NCBI RefSeq assembly: GCF_021155775.2
Contig: NC_060233.1
Span: 6,924,501 to 6,988,500 of the forward strand
DNA length: 64,000 nt
Source of the DNA: Neodiprion pinetum
Lineage: Eukaryota; Arthropoda; Insecta; Hymenoptera; Diprionidae
Direction: 5' to 3'
The notes under the pieces were generated by a model. The model was not told where the DNA came from and ran no database searches. It saw only the letters and a list, made by a program, of their open reading frames with translations. This document shows, piece after piece, positions 1-11,046 of the stretch (positions within the stretch are counted from its first letter, which is position 1; each line of letters starts with the position of its first letter). The translations under genes and the position numbers were made by a program.

Positions 1-894
1 GATATAATAACCTCGTCACAATTTCGTGTGTAATATAATTTTGATATTTTCGCGTCACGATCTGATCGACGGATGAATTTTTAACTCTACTTTTTCTCTA
101 TATTATTGCAAATGAATGTCGGTCTTTTTTTTTTTTTTCCTTTTTAGACCATTTTTATTTTCCTCAATACACAGAGCGGTGAAAGATAATTGTAAAGATA
201 CCGAGCGATGTTACGGAAAAATTTTTTACTACGTAGTAATAACAATTTATTGAATTATTCGTTAGAGGCACGAGTTTTTATAGATATATATATATATATA
301 TATCATACGTTGAAATTTTATTCGCGCGAATGTTACGAGTTGTCAAAAATCAAAGAATCAAAGTATATTTTTACATCACGTACGACAGCTTCTAGTTTTT
401 TTTTTTTTTTTGAAAATTTCACAATTCTTCCTTTCGTTGTCTTCATATATTTCTTTTTTCTTTTCAATTCCATTTACAAAATAATTATCCACTTTACATA
501 ATCGGTACGTTAATTGTCATTAGCAGTAATTGTACAAGTTATAAAACTCTAATTAATTATTTATTAGCCAAATCCAAAGCAATATTACACAACCAACGTG
601 CACTTGTGAGATTTACCCAAGATCCGGTACACCTGATAAAACAGTGGACGAGACTTATTTTTATTTTTTTTTTTTTTATAGGAATTCCTAATGATACCAG
701 ACAGCGGTTTCGTCTCAATCAATTGGTCAGTCGTCGAATCGAAGTCAAGAACGTTAAAAATCTTAAACGATGGGGGGAAAAACAGAGAAAAAAGAACGAA
801 CTATCTGGTATTACTAGACTAGACTGAGAAAAACGGGCGTGCGATTGTGAGTTAACGAGTCATTTTGTTGAATGAAGCGGAGAAATATGTAGTT

Positions 895-898
<4 letters not shown>

Positions 899-949
<51 letters not shown>
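899..949. repeat. (TC)n microsatellite
   Basis: About 25 uninterrupted TC units. Predicted ORFs across it on the minus strand are only RE/ER dipeptide runs. Confidence 0.97.
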
Positions 950-952
<3 letters not shown>

Positions 953-1696
953 TGGCATGAAACGTGTGTAAATAAGATAAAAGGTAGAAAAAATTGTAAA
1001 CTCTTCGATAACATCGTACGCATAATAATGAGTGTCTAAAATAGCGAACGAAAAGGGAGAAAGAGAAAGAAAATTTCACCAATCTAAAAAAAAAAAAAAA
1101 ATTATACGCGTAGTAAATATACTTCAAAAATATTTGATTCGACGTATTTATATACGTATAGGTGATATATATATATTGATTTATCTATCATCTGGAAACT
1201 CTATATAATCTTGTCACATGCATTTTCAATTTGATAGAAGAGTAAAGATGAGTTTCTTTTGCTGGTAAAAGAGTAGGAAGAATAAAAGAAAACAAATTCG
1301 GTGTTTATAAACGTCGATAAGAGTGATAAAAATCGAACGTTATGAACACCGGACAAAAATTGGCAAATAGAGAAAGAGAGAGAGAGAGAAAGAAGAATCG
1401 CGAAACGCGTCCAAGAGCTAGACAAATATTCATAAATACTCGACGCTCCTGACCTACGCAATGTATATAAAAATAATATATGTATAATATAATTAGAATG
1501 CCAAAAAAATTGTTGAATTTCTTCCGTCCGTACGATATAACATCGAAACAACGAAGAGAGCACTCGTACATACTTGTAATATTATACGTATATATATACG
1601 TGACACTGTAATGATAATAACTTTGAGCCGATAACAGATTCGAAAACTACTAGCTTACGTACGGAGGAAACGTGACGAAAAGGAAAGTAAAATAAG

Positions 1697-1723
<27 letters not shown>
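1697..1723. repeat. (GA)n microsatellite
   Basis: About 13 GA units followed by A/G-rich sequence. Confidence 0.95.
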
Positions 1724-1728
<5 letters not shown>

Positions 1729-2133
1729 GAAAGAAAGAAAAATGAGTTAAGGAAAAGAAACGTGTTATTACCGTACATTTACATGCCTATATGTGTATAT
1801 AAGAAACGTGTAATGTAGATAAAAGACACTTGTCAGGTTTGATAGCGCACTCACAATTATACACAAATACAGAGAGAAACGCGTTTATCCTGTGCGCGCG
1901 ACGCGACACGCGGAGTGATGAACTTGAAAACGTTTCAATTTTCATTCGGCGCCGATTTGACGTTGATACATATCTCCATCTCTCTCACTTTCTCTCTCTT
2001 TCTCTGCTCTGCAATCGGTAACGAGGCGGTTACGTACGTAGCAGAGTAATTAGAACGACGCGATTAATCGTAGGTCAGAGTTTAGTTGATGCTGCTTGTT
2101 GCTCTATGTACGTAGATATATACGTGTATTTAG

Positions 2134-2480
2134 AGGAGTTGAAGTTCCGAATTTTAAAAGTACCGAAAGTGCGAAATATCGAATTATTTTGTGGCAAAGT
2201 TTTGAAGTAAAGAAATCAGACTTCGAGGAAACCAACAAAGTTTCGAATCGTCGAAAAGCCGACGGCTCAAAATAAAAAATAAAATTTACTCAGACAGCGT
2301 AGTTTGCTCGACGAGTGATTGTGAAAAATCAGAATAACCGAAAATCGGAATAACCACGAATCGAAAACAAAGAAACATGAGAAAACGGTGAAATTTCACC
2401 GTACAAGAAAGTCACGGAAGTGAAAATCTTCGGAACTTTGAGCGTCGGGTTTCGCGACCGTTCGAAAACTTCGATGTTTC
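2134..2480 (-). repeat. Interspersed repeat, TTGAAATTCCG family, copy 1
   Basis: Shares blocks with copies at 34564-35173, 54225-54770 and 56907-57220, including GAAGTAAAGAAAT, a CTCGACGAGTGA block and GTGAAATTTCACCG. The arms are inverted repeats rich in TTCGAA and TTCCGAA, in the reverse orientation to the 56.9 kb copy. No coding capacity is seen. Confidence 0.75.
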
Positions 2481-3039
2481 GTTTACAAATCGACACACCC
2501 ACGCACGCACGTAAAACTTTTCGTTTCTCTCAACTAACGACGATCCTTGTTTCGCGTGAAAAAAATAAACCGTACAACGTGAGATACCTGAGCGAAACGC
2601 GTTAATTATATCATCGGTGAACATTCACGTGTCGATTCCCTCTTGAAAAATAAATAAAAACGTCCGCGACGAATGAACAAAGTCATTGTCACCGTCTGCA
2701 CGCAGTGTAATAAACGTACCCGTACACCACGTAAATCTATGCAGTCATATTGTATTTTACGTACGTACGTAATGAGCGTCGTGACACGGACGTAACACTT
2801 GGACGTTTCTCCTCCGCTATTACGGCAATGATTGCGTTGCAAGTCTGCGTGTATGGCATAAACGTCACACGCCCACCACCCCGGCCTTGCCCATTTTTAC
2901 GGGCCTTCGTGTGACGTCGAGACACGTGGGGTAAAAGAAGGCCGATAATCGCAATCCGCGTGACGCGCACACTTTTTCATTTAAATATCGCGCCTTCTGT
3001 TGCGGAAACTGCGATACACGCGTCTATGGACCACGATGG

Positions 3040-3200
3040 ACGTCGGAAATTTGAAAAAGTTCCGAAGGCGACGAATTTCGAATTTGGTTTGGTTGGCGTA
3101 AATTGAAGGGCAGGAATCAAACTTTGGCGAAACGTCAAAGTTTCGAATTGTCCGAAATCCGAAGCTCAAAGTTCCGAAATGCAATTTGAATGAAAATTGT
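3040..3200 (+). repeat. Interspersed repeat, TTGAAATTCCG family, fragment
   Basis: One arm only: AAAGTTCCGAAGGCGACGAA, then GGCGTAAATTGAAG, then AAACTTTGGCGAAACGTCAA, matching the left arm of the 34.6 kb copy in order. Confidence 0.7.
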
Positions 3201-3938
3201 TCCCACTTATTCCCATATCGATTTCATCCGGAATTTTCGTAGTAAATTTGTAAAAAAAAAAAAAATCTCTCTCATATTCGATAAAAGGAACGTTTTTAAT
3301 TGCTGTTGAAATTGAAAATGATAAAAAAAAAAAAATCTCATATCAATTTCAATTGACCGTCTCCTTTGATGAAGGAAGATTCGTTCGTTCAAATACCCGC
3401 CTGCCTACCGTACAATTTTGCAAAAGATAACAAAGATAAACGAAAGGAAAAAAAAATTTAATAAAAAATCATCATCAATCTCAAGATATCCGTGAGGTGA
3501 AGGAGTAACTTTTATGTTTGTTTCTGCAAAAAAAAATCCTTCCGACTGGCGCATATTTCTGTACCTACCGATATTATTCGATAAGAGATTTAACGATTGC
3601 AAATATCGGCCGATATAAGACAACGTGTGAGAAGCGATTATTTAATCGTTTACCAAGCAATCGGATTTTCCAGCTGTTAAATAAGATTTATCGAACACAT
3701 ATTTACACTTTAGGTACATGACGTGACATACGGTTCTACGTCATCACTGTATGTAGGTGTAACACAGGTGCCCCGTCTAACCAAAATGCTAAAGACCCGG
3801 CGCCGTTTTTCAAGGCCGAATCCCCGGAGATATTATAGAATGTTCGGATTGATTTTTCATCACTCGTCTGATAATTACAACATTGTAATACGGTGGTTTT
3901 GTAATTTCCGAAACCGAGTATGTTAAATACATATTTAT

Positions 3939-4402
3939 TAGGGTGGTCGTTGATTTCCAAGGTGGACCTTCCCGACCTTTAAATCGATAAATAATTACGA
4001 ACAAACAGTCTCTGAATGATTTCAGATTTTTAGCTCGATTGGAAAGGATGCCAAAATTGATTTAAGGTTGACGGTAAAAAAAAAGTGTCTCCATTTTCGA
4101 GTAAAAAAAAAAAAAACAAATTAAAAGCTCTCGTTCAATTCAGTTTATTTGGTTAGAAGAAAAGACAAGATTGTTCCTCGTTTTTTTGCCCTACTTTTCT
4201 AACCGAATAAAACGAATCAAACAACAGTTATAAAAAATTTTTTACTCCAAAATTGAGACTTTTCTTTTTTCATTATCAAATCGATTTCGCCACTCTTTCC
4301 AATAAAGCTAAAGATCCAAAGTAATTCAGACACTGTTTTTTTCGTTATTATCTATCGATTCCAGGGGTGGGAAGTATACCTTGGATATTAACGACCACCC
4401 TA
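3939..4402. mobile_element. Non-autonomous hAT-like MITE with 8-bp target duplication
   Basis: The ends are an imperfect terminal inverted repeat of about 33 bp starting TAGGGTGGTCGTT. The perfect 8-bp direct repeat ATATTTAT flanks it at 3931-3938 and 4403-4410. A TAGGG-type terminus with an 8-bp duplication is typical of the hAT superfamily. The 464-bp interior has no coding frame, so it would have been moved by a transposase from elsewhere. The perfect target duplication suggests it is not very old. Confidence 0.88.
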
Positions 4403-5434
4403 ATATTTATACATTTTATTTATCCTCAAACTCCGTATTATTAATCGGTAGCAATATCGCGTATCTTGGTGATACTTCAATTCTGGTTGCATCATTAATA
4501 GAATGATAAATGCCCAACTAAAATGTATGAGAGAGAAAAAAAAAAAAAAAACGTTTGTTACAATAATTGCATGTATACATATATACTGAATATAATACTG
4601 TAAAGCAGGTCTGCTCTCCACGCATCGTTGATCCGTACGCCGAACAAACGACCTAGTATAGTTTGTTATTGCAAAATACGACGCATTATATTCGTATTCC
4701 AATATCAAATTTAAAATGCCTTGTTGTAATATACAACGAAACGACAAACGGAGCTACTTTTACTTCACAGAGCGCCTCTATCAACGAATCGTTGTACGGA
4801 AGCTGCATTCCATAATTCTACCTACATGCTACAATATACACAAAGTTTGACTATTACCGGGCGTAGATTTTAAAATTCGAAACTGGATTACTAAAGGAGT
4901 TACTCCACCGAGAGACACGCGGATTGGTGAAAAACATTTCATTTTCATATATATATAACAGTCTCTCGCGGCGGCAAAGGCGAGTTTTCCAAACACCGAT
5001 ATACGTATACAGAAGCATAAAATTTATGAAAAAAGCAAGATATAAATCAAAGAAACAAATCAAATAGTATTCGATATAACTTTTCTCGCGCAGGGTGGGA
5101 ATATTATTTTCAGTTACCCCGATTTCATGTTTCAGATTCCAAACGGTTACCGGATTGCTCCAAACTGTTTCCATAATACCAAAGTCTCCGGTTACTTTAA
5201 ATTATTCGCACTTACGAGTTCAATATTACAAACATGCTTATCATAATTAAACCGTTTATGGACATTTGTATGCATAATCGTGCATATGAAATTTCGATGA
5301 TCGTTAAAATCACAAACGAAGTGCATCGTGAAAGGGTATTTGGAATAATCCAAATTCCGCGGTATAAACACAATTCAAGGATTTTCCTATCTTTTTTTTT
5401 TTTTACTCAGGGTACGTCTGTTATCGAATAACGC

Positions 5435-5459
5435 GGTTAGGTTGGGTTAGGTTAGGTTA
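5435..5459 (+). repeat. Short TTAGG-type tract
   Basis: Contains GGTTAGGTTGGGTTAGGTT, a few units resembling the arthropod telomeric repeat. A similar tract is at 30341-30359. Such short interstitial tracts are common in insect genomes. Confidence 0.7.
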
Positions 5460-5536
5460 CGACCGGTATCGAATTAAAACTGTTCTTTGGAATAAATTGA
5501 AAAATAAAAAGGGGAACAAAGAATCAAGTTCAATTT

Positions 5537-5542
5537 GCTCAC
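5537..5542 (-). other. ftz-f1: Splice donor (GTGAGC) ending the ftz-f1 DNA-binding-domain exon
   Basis: Read on the minus strand, the sequence is AAGCTTGAAG/GTGAGC, directly after residues K350-L351-E352. FTZ-F1 proteins continue KLE-AVRADRM, which needs a codon starting with G, as supplied by the last exon base. Past this point the open frame continues to 5457 with residues unlike any FTZ-F1, which supports an intron here. Confidence 0.9.
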
Positions 5543-6599
5543 CTTCAAGCTTCATCCCGACCTCGAGACACTTCTGGAACCGGCAGAAGGGGCATCTCTT
5601 CCTCTGTGTTTTGTCGATGTGACAAGACCTCTCCGCGACGCAGGTGTAGACCTTCTTATTCTGCACGGTACGTTTGAAGAAACCCTTGCAAGATTCGCAC
5701 GTGAGTAGTCCGTAATGATAACCGGATACCTTGTCGCCGCAAACAGGGCAAAGTTCCTCGATAATGTCCTTCGCGTCGGTAAAGTCCGACGATCCTGGTA
5801 TCGAGCCGGTAACAACGCCGACACCGACACCACCACCGGCGCCCCCGACTTGACCGACGCAACCGCCGCCTCCGTGTCCCATTCCCCCGCCGCCGCCGCC
5901 GCCGGCGGAGGTGGCACTTCCGGTATTATTACCGGGGGTGTTACCACCGCCCCCTCCGCCCCCGGCGTAGGTACCGCCGTCGATTCCGGAAGACGAACCA
6001 CCGCCGCCGCCTCCTCCTCCACCTCCTCCACCCCCTGTAGGCGAGAACAAACACGTGTACACTTTCTTGCTAACGCTCGGCGAGCCGTTGCGTTTAAAGA
6101 ATCCCTTGCAGGATTCGCATGTGAGAAGCCCGTACTGATATCCGGACATTTTATCGCCGCACATTGGGCACCTCTCTTCGGGACAAGTGGCGTCAAAGAA
6201 AGCGGCATCGATACCCGAAAGACCGAGAGCTTGGGACTGAGATTGGGACTGATGCTGTTGCTGGCTTTGCATTTGCTGCTGCTGCTGCTGTTGCTGATTA
6301 TTGTTGTTACTACTGTTACTGTTGTTGTTGTTGTTGTTGTTGTTGGCGGCGTTGCTGGTTTGCTGATGGCAAACACCACCACCACCACCACCACCACCAG
6401 CACCTCCGCCGCCGCCGCCGCCCCCCGTCGTCGGGGGACTTTGGGCGCAGTACGATATCGGCGAGCTGTAATGACCGCCGGCAGCCAACGCTTGTTGACC
6501 CCCCGCGGCACCCTGCGAGGGACTGCCTTGGGGGCTGAGATGGAACGGCGACATGTTCAACGACATTAGGCCAGAATGCTGTTCCATCTCCAATAACAT
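5543..6599 (-). CDS. ftz-f1: FTZ-F1 nuclear receptor (NR5A3), beta-type N-terminus plus DNA-binding-domain exon, partial gene
   Basis: The encoded protein is an orphan nuclear receptor that binds extended YCAAGGYCR half-sites as a monomer. In insects it acts as a competence factor for ecdysone responses and as a partner of Ftz. The exon encodes 352 residues plus one base. Residues 1-7 (MLLEMEQ) match the start of Drosophila beta-FTZ-F1 (MLLEMDQ). Then come poly-Gly (59-75), poly-Asn (about 86-101) and Gln-rich (about 102-122) stretches. An extra first-zinc-finger copy occupies 144-170. After a Gly-rich linker, the canonical DNA-binding domain begins at C284: finger 1 cysteines 284/287/301/304 with P-box ESCKG (302-306), and finger 2 cysteines 320/326/336/339. 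I chose the ATG at 6599 by that homology. An in-frame TAG lies upstream at 6639-6641, and the only earlier in-frame start is a GTG. The exon ends KLE-G at a GTGAGC splice donor, where other insects continue into the FTZ-F1 box. CPFCRF replaces Drosophila CPYCRF. The ligand-binding domain is absent from the window. Family assignment is very sure; single-exon structure is inferred. Confidence 0.95.
6090..6170 (-). other. ftz-f1: Duplicated first zinc-finger module inside ftz-f1 (residues 144-170)
   Basis: Residues 144-170 repeat the first zinc finger of the canonical domain (284-310), with all four zinc-binding cysteines (144, 147, 161, 164) and the intact P-box ESCKG. Only three of 27 residues differ (V to M, V to M, H to Q). 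At DNA level 11 of the 24 identical residues use different synonymous codons. Similarity continues to KKVYTC (178-183) after a three-residue length difference, then stops, so the second finger is missing. It could be a functional extra module, a part used in alternative splicing, or a structural relic. The synonymous pattern argues against a recent copy or an assembly error. Confidence 0.9.
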
Positions 6600-6641
6600 C
6601 ACACAATCAACCCGCTCGCTATCGTTACACACACCGGCCTA
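6600..6641 (-). promoter_or_regulatory. ftz-f1: 5' untranslated sequence upstream of the beta-type start
   Basis: An in-frame TAG at 6639-6641 closes the frame 13 codons before the ATG. Between 6600 and about 6750 the minus strand is purine-rich, with no polypyrimidine tract or good splice acceptor, so the start exon probably runs upstream as 5' UTR. I cannot locate the transcription start. Confidence 0.5.
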
Positions 6642-7079
6642 CCCTCCTCGACCGTTACGTTACTCTTGCTGCTCCTACTCCTCCTACCGTTGCTTTTAAC
6701 GCAAACGCTACGATTCCCGCCCCTCCTGCTCCTCGGAGGGCAATGCATTAATCCAATTCCTCCTCGCCGCCACCCCTTGACAGGGATCGGAGGAAATACT
6801 CGCGGTAAACCTTGATTCGAACGAAATCCGTGGTCTCCACAAATTTTAATCCTTCTTTTTTCCCTTTCGTTCTCTCAATGTTTATACGTATCGTCGCGAC
6901 GTCTCTCTACGAACAATTAAAGCCTGTCCCTGTCCTGCCTCAACACTACGCCCGAATTTCGGGCTGCGGACACGCGACGCACGTTCTTAACGACACACAC
7001 CAGACGACGCACGTCGATGATTGATTGATGGTCACCACCTTGCACGATTCTTCGTTGTTTTTTTATTATTAGTTTTATT

Positions 7080-7127
<48 letters not shown>

Positions 7128-8640
7128 ATTATTATTTAATACACCACCAAGTCCCTCACTGATTGTGAGATAACAAGAGTCGGTGGTACACTTTGGCAAT
7201 GTAGTGATGATCGTCGTTTGAAAATATAACAAGCGTCCGTTTCATTGTGGCTGAATTGTAACAGTTACAGTTTTCTAGTATTTTTTTCTTTCTTTTTCTT
7301 TTTTTTTTTTTACGGATTTCTGTATCCGACGGTGTCAGTTTTCCCGTATATCTGTTTTACGATGTAAAAATTCTCGTCTATGTATATAGTATTTATGCAT
7401 GTATGTACCAACGTGCGTTTGTTTTTTGTATAGTATATTTGTGTATATCACGAAACACCAATGTGACACATTTTCACTGTAATCCAGAGGCACGGAAGCG
7501 GCATGTATTATTATATGTTGGTCGTATGTTTTATCAGCGATGGGGAAGAGAGCGCGAGAGAGAGAGAGAGAGAGAGTTGGGGGGAAGAGACGACGATATA
7601 ATGAAAAAAGAAAAAAAAAAAAAGTAGACAGAATTCAACGTGACACTTTATTTCTTTTTTGTTTTCTCGTTAGCTCGTTTGTTTTATATTATTCAATGTT
7701 TTTCCACCACACAATAATCACAGCGACGAGTAATCGTTTATAATCCTTTTCGGTACGTGTTATGATTTTCGCAATTTTGTTGCGAAGAAAGGGGAGGAGG
7801 GGAAGTACCCGAGAGAAAACGAGAACGATAAAGAAAGAGAGAGGTGTATAGGTAGCGTGTTGTAATACACACGCCGGCGATTAGCGCGTGCTTAAAAACG
7901 AAACACACCCACAAACACCAAAACACACAAGCTCACGCGTGAGTAAAGACACGAACTATCAAGCTGCGAGGTAACAGAAAAAATAAATAAATATATAACA
8001 AGCCAATAAACGGCTCTCGCTGACACAGTATCCACGATTGTACAAAGTTACGGGATTCACTTGCGAGGTGAGAAGATGAAGGAGAAAAAATTAAAATAAC
8101 ATTAAAGCACCCCACGATGCGTTGCGTTGGAAGATGTTTAACAAATCGCGGGTAGCAATTGGCGAACGATTAAATAAATGTCTTGATGCGTTGTAAAGTG
8201 TAATCCAACAACAACGATGATTTATATGCTCGCGGTAACAAAGTCATCACACTTTCGTTGCAGCACGCGATTTAAGAACGGGTAAACATTCGACCGGAAG
8301 GAATTAAATTTAACCAGAGTTAAGTTAAATCACAACCACTCGTTGGTAATCAATGTTTCGTCACAGTCCGTTCTATGCACAAAATGATGTTAAAACGATG
8401 TAAACAGTCACAGGTCGACGATGAAAAAATTGAAAAAAAAAAGAAAAAATAGAACGACGAAAACTTGGATCCATCGATCGATCTCAACGACACTTGGCGT
8501 TATACGATTATATCTCCTCTCCTCGTAAAAATGACAGCGCGCTACCGCGTACGTTACATATGACACGATGTCGAAACACGCGTATTCCTACTATTTTACG
8601 TATATCCGTTAGTTTCTCCTATTATTCGTTCAGAGAAAGA
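6642..8640. other. Proximal upstream region of ftz-f1, no gene found
   Basis: Contains a (GTT)n tract at 7081-7128, a (GA)n tract near 7552-7576 and several A runs. Mixed composition with no coherent ORF. It probably carries beta-isoform 5' UTR and core promoter on the minus strand, but I cannot place them. Confidence 0.5.
7081..7128. repeat. (GTT)n microsatellite
   Basis: About 16 GTT units grading into ATT. The poly-Asn ORF on the minus strand is an artefact of it. Confidence 0.95.
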
Positions 8641-8957
8641 GAAGCACCGCGGTCTCGACCACGCGTCTCGGGTATCCGCTCGTGACTAGTTGATTCGGCC
8701 TCCTCGCTCGGTCGGCAGGGCCGCCACCCCTCCTACCCTTCTCGCTCGTATAGGTAGGCAGAGGCAAAGAGGCACGGTGTTGTCTCGGTGTTTCGCGCGC
8801 GGCTCGGCGGTGCGTTGTCTAAGCCTCGTGCCTCCGCGCCTATCCGTTCCCTTCTTCTTGCATTTCGTCCGTTTGCCGCTACGAGAAACGAACGCGACCC
8901 TCTTCTGCCCATCGTCGCCCTCTACTACTTCTACTTCTTCGAATTATTATCCCCCCA

Positions 8958-8989
<32 letters not shown>

Positions 8990-9740
8990 TCTCCACTTCT
9001 TTCTTCCAACGTCCCGACGTGTCGCGGTCTCTCCGTCCGTCGTTTACGGTCGTACAGTCGGGTCGTATAATCGTCGTCGTCGTCGTCGTCGTTATTGGTG
9101 GTGGTGGTGTCGTAGTCGTTGTCCGCCTCGCGCCCGGTCCTCACCCGTCGACTGTAGCCCCTCCTCCACCACCACCTTCTCCTACTCCGCCGAACGACTC
9201 GGAACCAACACCAGCGCACGGCATAAGTGAAAGTGATTCAGCAACAGCGGCAGCGCATGCCACCAGGTGCCGGGGGGGGTGAGGAAGGGCGGGAGGGAGG
9301 AAAGGAACGGGTGGGGGGGGGGGGTAGGTTAGGACTTGCGGGGCGCTCCGCAAACATTGTGGGGAAGGGGTGGGGGGGGAGCTGTGGGAGAAAGAGAGAG
9401 ACGGATAAATCGACGCGGGACTAGGGCAAGAACGAGAGAGGAGGCAGAGGAAGAGAGGGGGGAGAGGGTCGCTGCAACGACGGCGGAGGCGGAGGCGGAG
9501 GAACCGGCCCGGTGTCTCCGCGGTGGGGATGACCCACTTACGGAACCAGGTCTATGTCGGCCGGACAAGTATTGGCGGCTGGCAGGCTCGCTCGCTGCTG
9601 TGCTACCGCTTCTGCTGATTCAGGGGCGGGGGGTGGGGGGAGGAGTTTTTTTTTAACGCCGCGCTGCGGGCCGCTTGGTCTCAGCAGCCACGTGTGCCTC
9701 TGTCCGCCCCGCTGTCGCATCGCCGTCAACCCTAAAATGC
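8640..9740. promoter_or_regulatory. GC-rich, CpG-rich island upstream of ftz-f1; candidate promoter or 5' exon
   Basis: About 1.1 kb of markedly GC-rich, CpG-rich sequence in an AT-rich background. It includes a (CT)n tract (about 8960-8995), GTC repeats (about 9069-9092) and runs of G (about 9312-9323). It lies 2.0-3.1 kb upstream of the ftz-f1 start codon. Overlapping ORFs in all frames are low-complexity and unlike known proteins. A promoter or a non-coding first exon is the simplest reading. No TATA box or initiator stands out. Confidence 0.4.
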
Positions 9741-10914
9741 TACACTGTATGCTACGCGTATCTACGATAAACGATTTTTCGAGTAGGTATGTTGGAAAAA
9801 TTTCGTTTCTCGGATGTACATTTTCATCGCCGATGTATATTCTGTAGCACCGTCTCCCGCGATATTTTTACTTTTCTTTTACTTCTCTTCGGATCGACTT
9901 TGATCAATTTCCCTGCAGTAGTGTAACGATTATTATTCATTCGGCGAGTAATACGATAATTGACCCGCGGATATGGGATATTCTCCTCGCCGGTGCTGAT
10001 TCTGATCCGCGGTCTCCAGGATAGTGGGTAGACAGATTGTGACCGCCCGGCACGGCCGGGAATGGGACGAGTTTCGTATAGCCAGCGTTCGCGTTTGCGT
10101 CTATCTTGCGAGTGTGTTGTAACAACACACCGCGCCTGGTAAGAATCTGGTTATACTGCCCGACTGGTAGCCGCTGCCACCGCTGACACGCCGTATACGC
10201 GATAATACCCTGGAACTAACGAAGTGTGCGCAGGTAGCGAAGGGAGATGAAAATTCTCGTTACGAACGGGTTCCGCCCTGCGGCAGGATTACAACGCGCG
10301 TCGATCCTTGAATCGAATTGCATTTTCCGCGTTACTTCACCGTCAGTTATGAAAAATACGGCTGAAAGAAAGAAGAAAAATGTGTTCGAAAATATTGCAT
10401 CGAGAAAGAAAGAAAGAAAGAAAAAGTAAAAGAAAAGAGAAACGATATGGAAACACCAGTTCCTAATATCGTCGCGTCATATATGCATTAATATTACGCA
10501 TCGCGAGATGCGTCGGCCTTTGTATAAGAGGAACTCGGTTTATCATGGATTTTTCTACGCGCTCAAAGAGTCACGTCACATCCCCGCCGAACGTCAAACC
10601 GCGGGACAACTCTTGCTTTCAAAGAAGAAGAAGAAGAGGAAGAAGAAGAACTTCTTTGGCTCGGTAGCCGGGCAGACCGCTGTTTACAGCTGGGTCAACA
10701 GCAACGCCGTTGGCACTCCCGTCGTCGAGCAGCGAACACCACCAGCAGCAGCAGCAACAGCAGCAAGCAGCGAGCTTGCGGTGCGATGTCGATGCGAGCG
10801 AGAGCCGCTGGAGGGGAGACCTACTGACCCAGTTCGCCGGGAACATGACGCAGCCGCGACTCACTACCTCCCCTTCCTCCCTCCCGCGGATCACCGCGGC
10901 TCAACGTCGTACTA
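9741..10914. other. Upstream region, no gene found
   Basis: Moderately GC-rich to 10200, then mixed. A CAG-rich patch lies near 10741-10772 and a near-consensus HR3-type site at 10825-10835. No supportable coding sequence. Confidence 0.5.
10825..10835 (-). promoter_or_regulatory. Near-consensus HR3/E75 (RORE) site
   Basis: Minus strand GAACTGGGTCA matches WAWNTRGGTCA at 10 of 11 positions (first base differs). It shares TGACCCAGTT with the 30.4 kb site. About 4.2 kb upstream of the ftz-f1 start codon. Motif evidence only. Confidence 0.35.
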
Positions 10915-11046
10915 CCCTCACGGGAAAAAAAAACCCCAAATTGGGTGTAAATTCGTACCCCTAACTTTTTTCTTATGGGAAATTAGCATTATCTATGAGT
11001 TGGGGGTACGAATTTACACCCAAGTGGGGTTTTTTTTCCGTGAGGG
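10915..11046. mobile_element. TA-flanked palindromic MITE (132 bp)
   Basis: Arms of about 50 bp starting CCCTCACGG are near-perfect inverted repeats (CCCTCACGG, poly-A, CCCC, then GGGTGTAAATTCGTACCCC). The dinucleotide TA flanks both sides (10913-10914, 11047-11048), as in Tc1/mariner insertions. No coding capacity. A tract of CTAT repeats follows at about 11065-11155. Confidence 0.85.

Larger units (their letters stand above)
1..5536 (-). other. ftz-f1: Intron of ftz-f1 downstream of the DNA-binding-domain exon (partial)
   Basis: I see no match to the FTZ-F1 box (RGGRNKFGPMYKRDR) or ligand-binding domain on the minus strand. The stretch holds a (TC)n tract at 899-949, GA tracts near 1370-1390 and 1697-1723, repeat copies at 2134-2480 and 3040-3200, a hAT-like element at 3939-4402 and a short TTAGG tract at 5435-5459. 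The rest is AT-rich, non-repetitive sequence without recognised features. Confidence 0.7.

Noticed and set aside
2071..2079. TAGGTCA half-site, also at about 45429
   Set aside because: The 5' extension does not fit the RORE consensus.
5457..5542. Open frame continuing past KLE
   Set aside because: It lies beyond a GTGAGC donor and the residues do not resemble FTZ-F1.
5715..6569. 284-codon plus-strand ORF
   Set aside because: Antisense shadow of the repetitive ftz-f1 exon.
6630..6632. GTG start extending FTZ-F1 by 11 residues
   Set aside because: Homology puts the start at MLLEMEQ (ATG at 6599), and GTG starts are rare in animals.
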